A stretch of DNA of 64,000 bases, taken from the NCBI RefSeq assembly GCF_009826975.1, contig NZ_WUMO01000004.1, positions 248,001 to 312,000 on the forward strand. The letters run 5' to 3'. Positions within the stretch are counted from its first letter, which is position 1. The number at the start of each line of letters is the position of its first letter. Source of the DNA: Flavobacterium sp. HBTb2-11-1. GTDB lineage: Bacteria; Bacteroidota; Bacteroidia; Flavobacteriales; Flavobacteriaceae. A model generated the notes under the pieces. That model worked only from the letters and a program-made list of their open reading frames with translations, ran no database searches and was not told where the DNA came from. Position numbers and translations under genes: made by a program. Of the stretch, positions 27,302-36,279 are shown one piece after another.

Positions 27302-29344
27302 ATGAAAAAGAATATTTTTTTACTGGGCTTTTTCCTGCTGTTTTCCATATTCGTAAAGGCTCAGATATATAATCCCATAAAATGGAAAACCAGTGTCGAG
27401 AAAATTTCTGATACTGAATACGAATTGCAGGCAAAAGCCATTATAGAATCGAGCTGGCATTTATACAGTCAGGAGGTTTCAGATGGAGGACCGATTCCAA
27501 CTCATTTTAATTTTATAAAAAGCGCAGATTTTCAATTAACTGATGCTGTAAAAGAAGAAAAAGGAAAAACGGTTAACGATCCTGTTTTCAAGATGCAGAT
27601 TAAGTTTTTTGAAAAAGAAACTACTTTTAGACAACGCGTTAAAATACTTTCGGCAAAACCTTTCAAAATCAAAGCTGAGGTTGAATTTATGGTTTGCAAT
27701 GATGAAAACTGCCTTCCGCCAAGTTCAGACGAATTGGAGTTTGCCGTTAGCCCTTCCGCGAAAGCGAAAACTTTAATTGAAGCTGCTGTAAAGGAAGAAA
27801 TAAAAACAGAAACAATAGATTCTTCAGTTATTGAAATAAAAGAAAAAACAAAAGAAATCGTTCCTGCAGAAATTGTAAAAACGCCTAAAAAAGAAATCAG
27901 AAAAAGTGAACCAAAGATGCAATCAAGAAGTTTGTGGACGATTTTTTTATTGTCGTTTTTCTCTGGATTTGCAGCATTGTTAACGCCTTGTGTTTTCCCG
28001 ATGATTCCGATGACGGTGAGTTTTTTTACCAAACAAAGTAAAACCAAATCGCAAGGAATTAGAAAAGCCGTTTTTTACGGAATCGCCATTATTGCCATTT
28101 ATATTTTTTTGGGAGCGGTTGTAACTTGGGCTTTTGGAGCAGATTCGCTCAATGCGCTTTCTACAAATGTTTGGTTTAATCTGATCTTTTTTGTGCTTTT
28201 AATGATTTTTGCGTTTTCATTTTTAGGCGCATTCGAAATTATGTTGCCAAATGCATGGGCAAACAAAGTAGATTTGCAAGCAGATAGAGGCGGAATTGTC
28301 GGAATATTATTTATGGCTTTGGCTTTGGCAATTGTTTCTTTTTCTTGTACAGGACCCATTGTAGGCACTTTATTGGTAGAAGCGGCTTCACGAGGCGGAA
28401 TTGCGCCTTTTGTCGGAATGTTTGGTTTTTCTTTGGCTTTGGCTTTGCCCTTTACTTTATTTGCCGCTTTTCCAAGCTGGCTAAATTCCCTTCCAAAATC
28501 GGGAGGCTGGCTCAATTCCGTTAAAGTGTTTTTAGGATTTTTGGAAATGGCTTTGGCTTTTAAATTTCTTTCCAATGCCGATTTGGTTCTGCAATTGCAT
28601 TGGCTCGAAAGAGAGGCTTTTCTAGCCATTTGGATTGCCATTTTCGGAACGTTGGCTTTTTATTTATTTGGAAAAATTCAATTGCCGCATGATAGTCCAG
28701 TTTCGAATATAAGCGTTGGAAGATTAGGATTGGGCGTTTTAGTTTTGGCTTTTACCATTTATCTAATTCCTGGCATTTGGGGTGCTCCGCTTAAAATGAT
28801 CAGTGGCTTTCCGCCGCCAATGCATTACAGTGAAATTCCGAACGGATTGAATAATGCCGCTTCAAAAGAAGTAACCCAAAATCTTCCAGAAGGAGCAGAG
28901 CTTGGTCCGCATAATATTATGGCTTTTACCGATTATGATTTGGGTATGCAATATGCCAAAAAAATAGGGAAACCGGTTATGATAGACTTTACTGGTCATG
29001 CTTGTGTGAACTGCCGCAAGATGGAAGATAATGTTTGGTCTGACGAAAAGGTGCAGAAAATCTTAAAAGGTGATTTGGTTTTAATTTCGCTTTATGTAGA
29101 TGATAAAAGAGAACTGAATCCTAGCGAGCAGGTCACTTCTCAGATAACAGGAAAAAAATTAAAATATATTGGTCAAAAATGGAGTGAATTCCAAACGCTG
29201 ACCTACAAAACCAACGCACAGCCATTTTATGTTCTGGTAGATCATAACGGAGAGACGCTCAACGAAACTTCAGCTTATAATCCAGATATCGAAGAATATT
29301 TGAATTGGCTTAAAAAAGGCGTTTCAAATTTTGAGAAAAGTTAA
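27302..29344 (+). CDS. DsbD-like transmembrane thiol reductase
   Basis: 680 residues. Signal peptide, then an N-terminal DsbD-alpha/DsbC-like domain (about 25-150, with CNDENCLPP), a block of eight or so membrane helices with the electron-carrying cysteines in LLTPCVFPMIPM and FSCTGPIVG, and a C-terminal thioredoxin domain with CVNC (Cys568, Cys571). All three DsbD modules are present. It would pass electrons from cytoplasmic thioredoxin to periplasmic thiol proteins such as the two encoded just upstream. It sits after a terminator-like hairpin and has its own terminator. Confidence 0.92.
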   Translation: MKKNIFLLGFFLLFSIFVKAQIYNPIKWKTSVEKISDTEYELQAKAIIESSWHLYSQEVSDGGPIPTHFNFIKSADFQLTDAVKEEKGKTVNDPVFKMQIKFFEKETTFRQRVKILSAKPFKIKAEVEFMVCNDENCLPPSSDELEFAVSPSAKAKTLIEAAVKEEIKTETIDSSVIEIKEKTKEIVPAEIVKTPKKEIRKSEPKMQSRSLWTIFLLSFFSGFAALLTPCVFPMIPMTVSFFTKQSKTKSQGIRKAVFYGIAIIAIYIFLGAVVTWAFGADSLNALSTNVWFNLIFFVLLMIFAFSFLGAFEIMLPNAWANKVDLQADRGGIVGILFMALALAIVSFSCTGPIVGTLLVEAASRGGIAPFVGMFGFSLALALPFTLFAAFPSWLNSLPKSGGWLNSVKVFLGFLEMALAFKFLSNADLVLQLHWLEREAFLAIWIAIFGTLAFYLFGKIQLPHDSPVSNISVGRLGLGVLVLAFTIYLIPGIWGAPLKMISGFPPPMHYSEIPNGLNNAASKEVTQNLPEGAELGPHNIMAFTDYDLGMQYAKKIGKPVMIDFTGHACVNCRKMEDNVWSDEKVQKILKGDLVLISLYVDDKRELNPSEQVTSQITGKKLKYIGQKWSEFQTLTYKTNAQPFYVLVDHNGETLNETSAYNPDIEEYLNWLKKGVSNFEKS

Positions 29345-29385
29345 AGTTCAGGGTTTGTGCTTTATTTATAATTATGTTGTTAATC

Positions 29386-29420
29386 AAAAAGGGAATAGTT
29401 TACGAGCTATTCCCTTTTTT
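29386..29420. terminator. Bidirectional terminator
   Basis: AAAAAGGGAATAG (29386-29398) and CTATTCCCTTTTTT (29407-29420) form a long stem with A and T runs on both sides. It separates the convergent dsbD-like and DUF1810 genes and can serve both. Confidence 0.88.
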
Positions 29421-29432
29421 GTTCTAAGAATA

Positions 29433-29891
29433 TTAAGAAAGTACTGTGTCTGGCAGAACACTAGTTTTTTGTGTAAAATTCAAAGTTAATTGATCCAAAT
29501 GGCCGTAGAAAAAAGTATCTAAAACTTCCTGAAAAACAGGATGCGCATTTTCTACCTGTACAAATAAGCTCATAGAAGAATGCAGTTTTCTGGCACCAAG
29601 TTCTCCTAAAATTCCTTCAGCAGATTTCTTTTTTAAAGTCAGAAGAAGTTTAGAAATCTCAATTAAATGTTTCGATAAAATCGGATGATTTAAAAATTCA
29701 GTTGCTTCTTTAAGGTCGGCAACGGCATAATAATCAGAAAGAGCACTTTTACCAAGTCCTTTGATCTGCGGAAAAATAAACCACATCCAATGAGTTTCTT
29801 TTTTACCTTTTTTTATTTCAGATAATGCGGTCAGATAAAGTTTATTTTGCGCATCTAAAAATCGGGTCAAATCATTTTTTGCGTAAGTCAT
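29433..29891 (-). CDS. DUF1810 family protein
   Basis: About 152 residues from the ATG at 29891 (MTYAKNDLTRFLDAQNKLY). WMWFIFPQIKGLG and GARKLHSSMSLF are hallmarks of DUF1810, a small soluble family with no function I can assign. An in-frame start at 29945 would add 18 residues; the internal ATG fits family length better. It is convergent with the dsbD-like gene and shares its terminator. Confidence 0.86.
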   Translation of the reverse strand: MTYAKNDLTRFLDAQNKLYLTALSEIKKGKKETHWMWFIFPQIKGLGKSALSDYYAVADLKEATEFLNHPILSKHLIEISKLLLTLKKKSAEGILGELGARKLHSSMSLFVQVENAHPVFQEVLDTFFYGHLDQLTLNFTQKTSVLPDTVLS

Positions 29892-30244
29892 CTCTTGATT
29901 CTGTATTAAATGGTTTGTAAATCTAATTTGTTTAATCGGTAACACTTGTAATATATTTTTTAAAGAATTGTATCAAATTTTCGAATACCAAAAGTAGAAT
30001 GACCATAGCCATCTGAGTTATAGAATTGTAGTTTGTCTTTACATAATTCCGATAGGCCTGTAAGAATGCCTTGTTAATGTAATTATAAACTTTTGAATGA
30101 TTCTAAATTCTAATGTTATTTTAATGTTCTGCAAAAAAAATGGCTCTAACTTGCGCCCTTAAAATAATTATAGCAAACGCCTTAAATCAGTGGGATTTCA
30201 GTTCAAATTGATTTGATTTCTTAAGCTTTACGCCATTTTAGAGT
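29892..30244. other. Intergenic region (353 bp)
   Basis: AT-rich region between two genes transcribed away from each other. No ORF or clear TAnnTTTG promoter was found; promoters for both flanking genes are presumably here. Confidence 0.4.
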
Positions 30245-30649
30245 ATGTTGAATAAGATTAAAAATAGCTTTTTATGTAAATGCCTTCAGGCGTTACTTGT
30301 CGGCTATTTTTTAATCAGCAGTTTAAACATTGCAAATGGTGTAAGCCGAATTATTACCGATAATGCAGAAACCTATACGGTAAAAGGCATTACATGCAAC
30401 TTCTTAAAAAAAATCTTTAAGTGTGACGGAATTCCAGAAGAGCTGGATGACTACAAAACAAAAGATACCAAAACAGCCAAATTAGCAAAAGGAATTCCGT
30501 TAATGGAATATTTAGTTTCATCAGAATCCTTAATGCCTAATTTTTACTTTCTAGTAGAATCAGAAGGAAAAAAATACATCGATAATACAATCTTCTCGTT
30601 TAGTTTTCATGGTAAAATAGACATACCGCCTCCTCGGATGATTTCATAA
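30245..30649 (+). CDS. Hypothetical membrane-anchored or secreted small protein
   Basis: 134 residues that I do not recognise. One hydrophobic segment near the N-terminus (about 14-30, LQALLVGYFLISSLNIA) could be a signal peptide or anchor. The rest is polar, with Cys residues at CNFLKKIFKCDG and a C-terminal FHGKIDIPPPRM. It sits 102 bp upstream of the export ABC transporter and in the same direction, so it may belong to that system, but nothing in it shows whether it is a substrate or accessory factor. Confidence 0.6.
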   Translation: MLNKIKNSFLCKCLQALLVGYFLISSLNIANGVSRIITDNAETYTVKGITCNFLKKIFKCDGIPEELDDYKTKDTKTAKLAKGIPLMEYLVSSESLMPNFYFLVESEGKKYIDNTIFSFSFHGKIDIPPPRMIS

Positions 30650-30751
30650 ATACTTGTTTTTTAAGGATTAGGTTCAAAATCTTAATCTGTTAATGCGGTT
30701 TTTGCCGTATATTTATTCTATGTAATAATCTTGTATTTATACTTTAAATTC

Positions 30752-32407
30752 ATGACACCATTCAAACGATTTTACAACTTATTGCAGCTAGATAAGCGCG
30801 ATGTGTATCAAATTATCTTCTATGCTGCGTTTGCAGGGTTAGTAAATCTTTCTCTGCCTTTGGGAATCCAAGCCATTATTAATTTTATTCAAAGCGGACA
30901 GCTAAGCGTATCATGGATCATTCTTGTGATTCTAGTTACGGTTGGAGTTGGTTTTGGAGGCGTACTAACGATTTTACAGCTGCGTATTGTAGAGAACCTG
31001 CAGCAGCGAATTTTTGTGCGTTCTTCATTTGAGTTTGCGTACAGACTGCCTTTGATTAAATTTAAAGAAATGTACTCAGAGTATGCTCCAGAAAAGGCAA
31101 ATCGCTTTTTTGATACTTTGATGGTACAGAAAGGCACGGCAAAACTTTTGCTTGATTTCTGTACAGCATTTCTTCAGGTCGGACTGGGAATTATATTATT
31201 AGTGCTTTACCATTCTTTCTTTACGGTAATTGGACTTTTATTTATTGTCATTTTATATGTCATTTTTAAGTTTTCGTACAAAGACGGTCTAGAAACCAGT
31301 TTGAACGAATCAAAATTTAAATACAAAGTAGCAGCTTGGCTTCAGGAAATTGCGAGAAACAGAGAAAGTTTTCGCAGAAAAGGAGCTTTCGAATATGCTC
31401 TGGACAGAAATGACGGCTATGTAAACAACTATGTAAATTACCGTGAAAAACACTTTCAGGTAATGAAAAAACAATACATTCAGCTTACTATTTTTAAGGT
31501 AATTGTTACTGCTGCCTTATTATCAATAGGTGGTTTTCTGGTAATTCACCACCAAATGAACATAGGGCAGTTCGTAGCAGCTGAAATCGTAATTGTATTA
31601 TTAATTAACTCAGTAGAAAAAATCATCTTCGGATTAGAGTCATTTTACGACGTTTTGACTTCTGTTGAAAAAATTGGTCAAGTGACTGATATGGAGACTT
31701 CTTGCATTCCTGAGACTTCTGACAAAACAGAAAAAGGAATCAATATCGAGACAGAGAGCATTAGTTACAATTATCCAGGACACAGCAAAAAATCGCTTAA
31801 GAATATCAATTTGAAAATCTCTCAAGGAGAAAAAATTATTCTTACGGGAACAAATGGTGCAGGAAAAAGTACTTTGCTGCGATTGCTTTCAGGTGTTTTA
31901 GAGCCAGAAAGCGGAGCCATGTATGTGACTGATAACTATATGAACCGCCTTAACGAAGATACATACAGAGCACAGGCGGGAACGTATTTGCAGGGTGATA
32001 CGCTTTTTGCAGGAACTATTCGCGAGAATATTGTTTTTGGAAATGAAAAATTAAATAGCGATGATTTAAAATGGGCTTTAGATAATGTTGGATTAACGCC
32101 GTACATTAAAACTTTTGAGAACGGACTGGAGAATCAAATTCATCCAGGAGGTCGTGAACTTTCTGCTTCTGATGTTCAAAAAATTCTTTTGGCAAGAAGT
32201 ATTGTGGGTAAACCAAATATCTTATTCTTAGAAGATCCAGTTGATAAAATGGACGAAATTACTTCGAGTAAAATCGTTGATTTTTTACTTTCTGAAGAAA
32301 ATGACTGGACTGTTATTGTGACTTCTAAAAGTGATATTTGGAAAAGCAAATGCAGTCGTATGATTACGATTGATGACGGAAAAATTATTAACGACATAAA
32401 GCTTTAA
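30752..32407 (+). CDS. Type I secretion-type ABC transporter with atypical ATPase motifs
   Basis: 551 residues: six membrane helices (about 20-300) fused to a nucleotide-binding domain, without a C39 peptidase domain. I start at the ATG at 30752 (MTPFKRFYN); the TTG at 30731 would only add seven residues. Walker A is normal (GTNGAGKST, 366-374) and a Q-loop Gln is present (TYLQGDTLF). The signature is LSASD (470-474) instead of LSGGQ, Walker B ends FLED so the Asp-Glu pair is swapped (Glu494, Asp495), and the switch His is Ser525 (IVTSK). The HlyD and TolC partners follow 2 bp and about 1.4 kb downstream. Confidence 0.88.
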   Translation: MTPFKRFYNLLQLDKRDVYQIIFYAAFAGLVNLSLPLGIQAIINFIQSGQLSVSWIILVILVTVGVGFGGVLTILQLRIVENLQQRIFVRSSFEFAYRLPLIKFKEMYSEYAPEKANRFFDTLMVQKGTAKLLLDFCTAFLQVGLGIILLVLYHSFFTVIGLLFIVILYVIFKFSYKDGLETSLNESKFKYKVAAWLQEIARNRESFRRKGAFEYALDRNDGYVNNYVNYREKHFQVMKKQYIQLTIFKVIVTAALLSIGGFLVIHHQMNIGQFVAAEIVIVLLINSVEKIIFGLESFYDVLTSVEKIGQVTDMETSCIPETSDKTEKGINIETESISYNYPGHSKKSLKNINLKISQGEKIILTGTNGAGKSTLLRLLSGVLEPESGAMYVTDNYMNRLNEDTYRAQAGTYLQGDTLFAGTIRENIVFGNEKLNSDDLKWALDNVGLTPYIKTFENGLENQIHPGGRELSASDVQKILLARSIVGKPNILFLEDPVDKMDEITSSKIVDFLLSEENDWTVIVTSKSDIWKSKCSRMITIDDGKIINDIKL

Positions 32408-32409
32408 TC

Positions 32410-33762
32410 ATGCTCAACATATCTAAAGATAATAACGTACTTATAACGCCGGGCAAATACAAATCGATTACAAGCGTTGCCCGCAGGCCACATTATAAAA
32501 TTTTAAACAGAGTCATCATCGGATTTCTGATATTTTCAGTATTATGCCTTTTTCTGCCTTGGACACAGAATATTTCTGGTACAGGTTCTGTTACTACTTT
32601 AAAACCAGATCAAAGGCCGCAAACGGTTCACAATGCTATTGCGGGCCGTATTGAAAAATGGTTTGTAAAGGAAGGGGATTATGTAAAAAAAGGAGACACA
32701 ATACTTTACATTTCGGAGATTAAAGAAGATTATCTAGATCCTAATCTCGTTGGCAATACCAAACAACAGGTTGATGCCAAAAAAATGGCCGTAGAATCGT
32801 ATAGCGACAAAGTAAATTCTCTTGATGTGCAGGCTCAGTCGCTTAGCACAGAAAGACAATTGAAACTGCAACAGGCACAAAACAAAATCCGTCAGTCACA
32901 ACTGAAAATAAAAAGTGACAGTATGGATTTGGTTGCGGTAAAAACACAACTTAGAATTGCAAAAACACAATTTGACCGTTCGACTGCATTAAACAAAGAA
33001 GGCCTAAAACCGCTTACCGATGTCGAGCAGAAAAGATTAAAACTGCAAGAAGCTGAAGCGTATGTGATTACGCAGGAAAATAAACTGTTGAGCAGCAAAA
33101 ACGAATTGATAAATGCAAAAGTAGAAATCAATAGAATTACTGCTGAATATGCTGAAAAAATATCAAAATCGAGAAGTGATAAATTTACCGCTTTAAGCAC
33201 GCAATACGATACAGAAGCACAGGTAAATAAGCTAGAAAACCAATATACCAATTATAGACTTAGAAATGGTTTATATTATATTACGGCGCCACAAAGCGGT
33301 TATGTAAACCGTGCTTTATTGGCAGGTCTTGGAGAAACAATCAAAGAGGGAACTCCTGTTGTAAGTATCATGCCATCTAAATACGATATTGCCGTAGAAA
33401 CCTATGTAGACCCAATCGATTTGCCGCTGGTTCACCGAGGCGCAAAAGTTCGTGTTTGGTTTGATGGATGGCCTAGAATTGTATTTTCAGGATGGCCTGG
33501 ATTATCTTACGGAACTTACGGAGGAAAAGTGGTAGCGATAGAAAACTTTATCAGCCCAAACGGAAAATACCGAATACTGATTTCGCCAGATGGAGAAGAC
33601 CGTCATTGGCCAAAAGAATTAAGTATTGGAGCAGGAGCACAAAGTATTGCCTTGTTAGAAACCGTTTCGGTATGGTACGAGATTTGGCGAAACCTGAATG
33701 GTTTCCCTCCAAATTATTATAACTCAGGAGAAAAAGAAGCAAAAGGAAAGGAGAAAAAGTAA
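32410..33762 (+). CDS. HlyD-type membrane fusion protein
   Basis: 450 residues. One N-terminal membrane helix (about 35-55, IIGFLIFSVLCLFLP), a lipoyl/biotinyl half-domain with VHNAIAGRIEKWFVKEGDYVKKGD, a long coiled coil (about 110-285) and a beta-barrel domain (ITAPQSGYVNRALLAGLGETIKEG). It bridges the inner-membrane ABC transporter and the TolC-like channel. Its gene follows the transporter stop by 2 bp and precedes tolC by 1 bp, so the three are translationally close. Confidence 0.92.
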   Translation: MLNISKDNNVLITPGKYKSITSVARRPHYKILNRVIIGFLIFSVLCLFLPWTQNISGTGSVTTLKPDQRPQTVHNAIAGRIEKWFVKEGDYVKKGDTILYISEIKEDYLDPNLVGNTKQQVDAKKMAVESYSDKVNSLDVQAQSLSTERQLKLQQAQNKIRQSQLKIKSDSMDLVAVKTQLRIAKTQFDRSTALNKEGLKPLTDVEQKRLKLQEAEAYVITQENKLLSSKNELINAKVEINRITAEYAEKISKSRSDKFTALSTQYDTEAQVNKLENQYTNYRLRNGLYYITAPQSGYVNRALLAGLGETIKEGTPVVSIMPSKYDIAVETYVDPIDLPLVHRGAKVRVWFDGWPRIVFSGWPGLSYGTYGGKVVAIENFISPNGKYRILISPDGEDRHWPKELSIGAGAQSIALLETVSVWYEIWRNLNGFPPNYYNSGEKEAKGKEKK

Positions 33763-33763
33763 A

Positions 33764-35161
33764 ATGAGAAATCTTGTAAAATTGTTTTCTTTCTTAATAC
33801 TATTTTGTTTTTCTACGCTGCATAGCCAGAATTTTAATCAAGAGGAGCTTACTTTTATCGAGTATTTGGGATATGTTAAAAAATACCACCCGCTCGTAAA
33901 ACAAGCCAATCTTGAAGTGACCAACGCTCAGGCAAAATTGATGCTGGCACGTGGCGGATTTGACCCAAAAATTGAAGTAGATTACAATAAGAAAGAATTT
34001 AAAGGCACAGAATATTATTCGTTATTAAACAGCAGTTTCAAAATTCCGACCTGGTACGGAATTGAAGTAAAAGCTGGTTTTGATGATACAAGCGGGGAAT
34101 ATTACAATCCGCAGAATAAAACTCCAGAAGCAGGTTTAACGTCGCTCGGAATTAACGTTGCTTTAGGCCAAGGAATGTTCATTAACCAAAGAATGGCAGA
34201 TGTTCGTGAAGGAAAACTTCAGGTAAAACTAAGTGATGCACAGCGAAAACTGAGAGCGATTGAAATTTTGTATCAAGCAAGTGAAGCTTATTTTGAATGG
34301 CGAAAAAGCTATAACGAAGCCGAATTATATAAAAATTATTTAGGTTTTGCGAGCACTCGTTTTCAAGGAGTTAAAAAACTAATTGCAGCTGGTGATGCTC
34401 CTGCAATTGATAGTGTTGAAGCTAAAATTACAGTAAGAAACAGAGAACTGAATGTTGAAAACGGAAATCTGAAATTAGCGAAAGCAAAATTGAAACTAGC
34501 TAATTTTTTATGGATAGAAAATGTTCCTGTTGAATTGGGAGATTTGGTAAAACCAGAGCAGAATTTAATTCAGACCATAGAAGAAACTTTAAAGACAGAC
34601 GCCATGATGGTCGATGTTGAGTCGTTAGACTCACATCCAAAAATTCAGTCGCTTGAAACTAAAATGGATATTTTGGAAGTCAATCGCCAGTTGAAAGCTA
34701 ATGCATTGCTTCCGAAAATAAACGTAGGGTATAACTATATTTCAGAGCCTAATTATTGGAATAATTTCAATGCCGATGATTATAAGTTTAATATCGATTT
34801 CAGCTTCCCTATTTTCTTAAGAAAAGAACGCGGAAGTTTGAAAATGGCAAAACTGAAAATTCAAGACATGCAATATGACATAGGTCAGCAGCGATTAGAA
34901 TTAAAAAATAAAATAAAAGCACAGCAGACCGAAATAGCTTCGTTAAGAAAACAAAAAGCCGTAATTGACAATCTCGTAAAAGATTATATGACAATGCTGG
35001 ACTCAGAAGAAAAACTCTTCTCATTTGGAGAAAGTTCGATTTTCTTAATCAATTCAAGAGAGAACAATTTGGTTAGTGCAAAATTGTCACAAATTAGTTT
35101 AGAGAATCAGTTTTATCTTTCGAATGCCGAATTATATAAAATATTGGCAAACCCAGATTGA
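33764..35161 (+). CDS. TolC-family outer-membrane channel
   Basis: About 465 residues from the ATG at 33764, which follows AAAGGAGAAAAAG and begins a signal peptide (FSFLILFCFSTLHSQ). The rest shows the two-fold coiled-coil repeat of TolC proteins (ANLEVTNAQAKLMLARG, AKITVRNRELNVENGNLKLA, LKNKIKAQQTEIASLRKQ). It completes a three-part exporter with the two genes upstream. A strong pair of hairpins follows. Confidence 0.9.
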   Translation: MRNLVKLFSFLILFCFSTLHSQNFNQEELTFIEYLGYVKKYHPLVKQANLEVTNAQAKLMLARGGFDPKIEVDYNKKEFKGTEYYSLLNSSFKIPTWYGIEVKAGFDDTSGEYYNPQNKTPEAGLTSLGINVALGQGMFINQRMADVREGKLQVKLSDAQRKLRAIEILYQASEAYFEWRKSYNEAELYKNYLGFASTRFQGVKKLIAAGDAPAIDSVEAKITVRNRELNVENGNLKLAKAKLKLANFLWIENVPVELGDLVKPEQNLIQTIEETLKTDAMMVDVESLDSHPKIQSLETKMDILEVNRQLKANALLPKINVGYNYISEPNYWNNFNADDYKFNIDFSFPIFLRKERGSLKMAKLKIQDMQYDIGQQRLELKNKIKAQQTEIASLRKQKAVIDNLVKDYMTMLDSEEKLFSFGESSIFLINSRENNLVSAKLSQISLENQFYLSNAELYKILANPD

Positions 35162-35227
35162 TTTTAAAAAACAGTCAGCTTTGTACCTGTCTGCATTATA
35201 TTAGTTTTCAGAATTTAAATTTTAAAG

Positions 35228-35256
35228 AGCTTTAGATATTTTTCTAAAGCTTTTTT
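35228..35256 (+). terminator. Terminator of the exporter operon
   Basis: AGCTTTAGA (35228-35236) pairs with TCTAAAGCT (35243-35251) and is followed by a T run. It lies about 65 bp past the tolC-type stop. Confidence 0.85.
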
Positions 35257-35272
35257 GTTTTTGGAAAATATT

Positions 35273-35311
35273 AAAAAGCGGTTTCATGTTATAATATGAA
35301 ACCGCTTTTTT
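35273..35311. terminator. Second, stronger hairpin
   Basis: AAAAAGCGGTTTCAT (35273-35287) and its exact inverse (35296-35310) form a 15-pair stem with A and T runs at both ends, 17 bp after the first terminator. It can stop transcription from either side and insulates the DUF2490 gene. Confidence 0.9.
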
Positions 35312-35388
35312 GAATCGCTAAATGCTTCTTTCTTTAAATTTGATAGAGTTTTTATATTTCGCGGCCCTTAATTTAATATTGACCGAAT

Positions 35389-36192
35389 ATGAATTTATTT
35401 AAAAGAAGTTTTCTCTTATTCTGTTGCATCATCCTAACGCAGGTTTTAAGAGCCCAAGATGCACCTTACACAATGGGATTTATTCCAGCATCTATAAGCG
35501 AAGTAGATGTTGCATTTCCGTTAATAGAAAAATGGCATTTGAGCGGACAGGCAGATTTGCAGCTTGTTACTCAAGGCGCATACACAAACGGAAATCCGTT
35601 TGAATACACACAGCGTAAAGTAATAAGACCTTGGATTATATATTCTGGTTTTAAAAACATGAAACTTTGGTTAGGATATGCACACAATCAGAAATATGCA
35701 ATAGAAGAAGCTGGGAATTATAAAACATTAGAAAATAGGCTTATCGTTATGGGAACTTATACCCAAGAAATGCCGAAAGGATCTCTTTTTGAACAAGTGC
35801 GTTTTGAAACCAAATTTTTTGATGATAGAAACGGCAATCATCAAACGATACCGAGAATAAGAGCCCGTTTTGGGGTAAATCATTATTTGAGGCAAAGCAA
35901 AGAAAAGCCAATTTTTCTAGCACCTAATATTGGCTATTATACCGAATTGATGCTGAAGTTTGCGTCTAAAGATTACGCTGAAGAACATTTTGATATTTTC
36001 AGATTATCGATTTATTATACTGCCGGAATCACGCCTAATATTCATTTCTTGGCGGGGATGATAGGTCAAATGCAGTTGCGTACAAATGGCAGTCAGTTTG
36101 ATGTTTACTACGGCCCAATGGTTTCAGTAAAATATAGTGTAAAACCTAAAGAACGCGAAACTTTTGATAGCGTAGATGGCGGGGCGGATTAA
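35389..36192 (+). CDS. DUF2490 family outer-membrane protein
   Basis: 267 residues. A signal peptide (FLLFCCIILTQVLRAQ) is followed by alternating beta-strands such as WHLSGQADLQLVTQGA, PWIIYSGFKNMKLWLGYAHNQ and a terminal YYGPMVSVKYSV, consistent with the small beta-barrel predicted for DUF2490. Function is not established. It is flanked by terminators upstream and a separate gene downstream, so it may be monocistronic. Confidence 0.8.
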   Translation: MNLFKRSFLLFCCIILTQVLRAQDAPYTMGFIPASISEVDVAFPLIEKWHLSGQADLQLVTQGAYTNGNPFEYTQRKVIRPWIIYSGFKNMKLWLGYAHNQKYAIEEAGNYKTLENRLIVMGTYTQEMPKGSLFEQVRFETKFFDDRNGNHQTIPRIRARFGVNHYLRQSKEKPIFLAPNIGYYTELMLKFASKDYAEEHFDIFRLSIYYTAGITPNIHFLAGMIGQMQLRTNGSQFDVYYGPMVSVKYSVKPKERETFDSVDGGAD

Positions 36193-36279
36193 CCAAATTA
36201 TTTCTGGCGATTTTAAAAGAGTTTATTTTGCTAAAAACTTATAATATTTAACTTTGGAAAGTTATAAGAAATAAACAAA

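Noticed and set aside
27532..28641. Two long minus-strand frames opposite the DsbD-like gene
   Set aside because: They lie wholly inside a gene with clear domains, have odd Lys/Ser-rich composition and no family features; they are antisense shadows.
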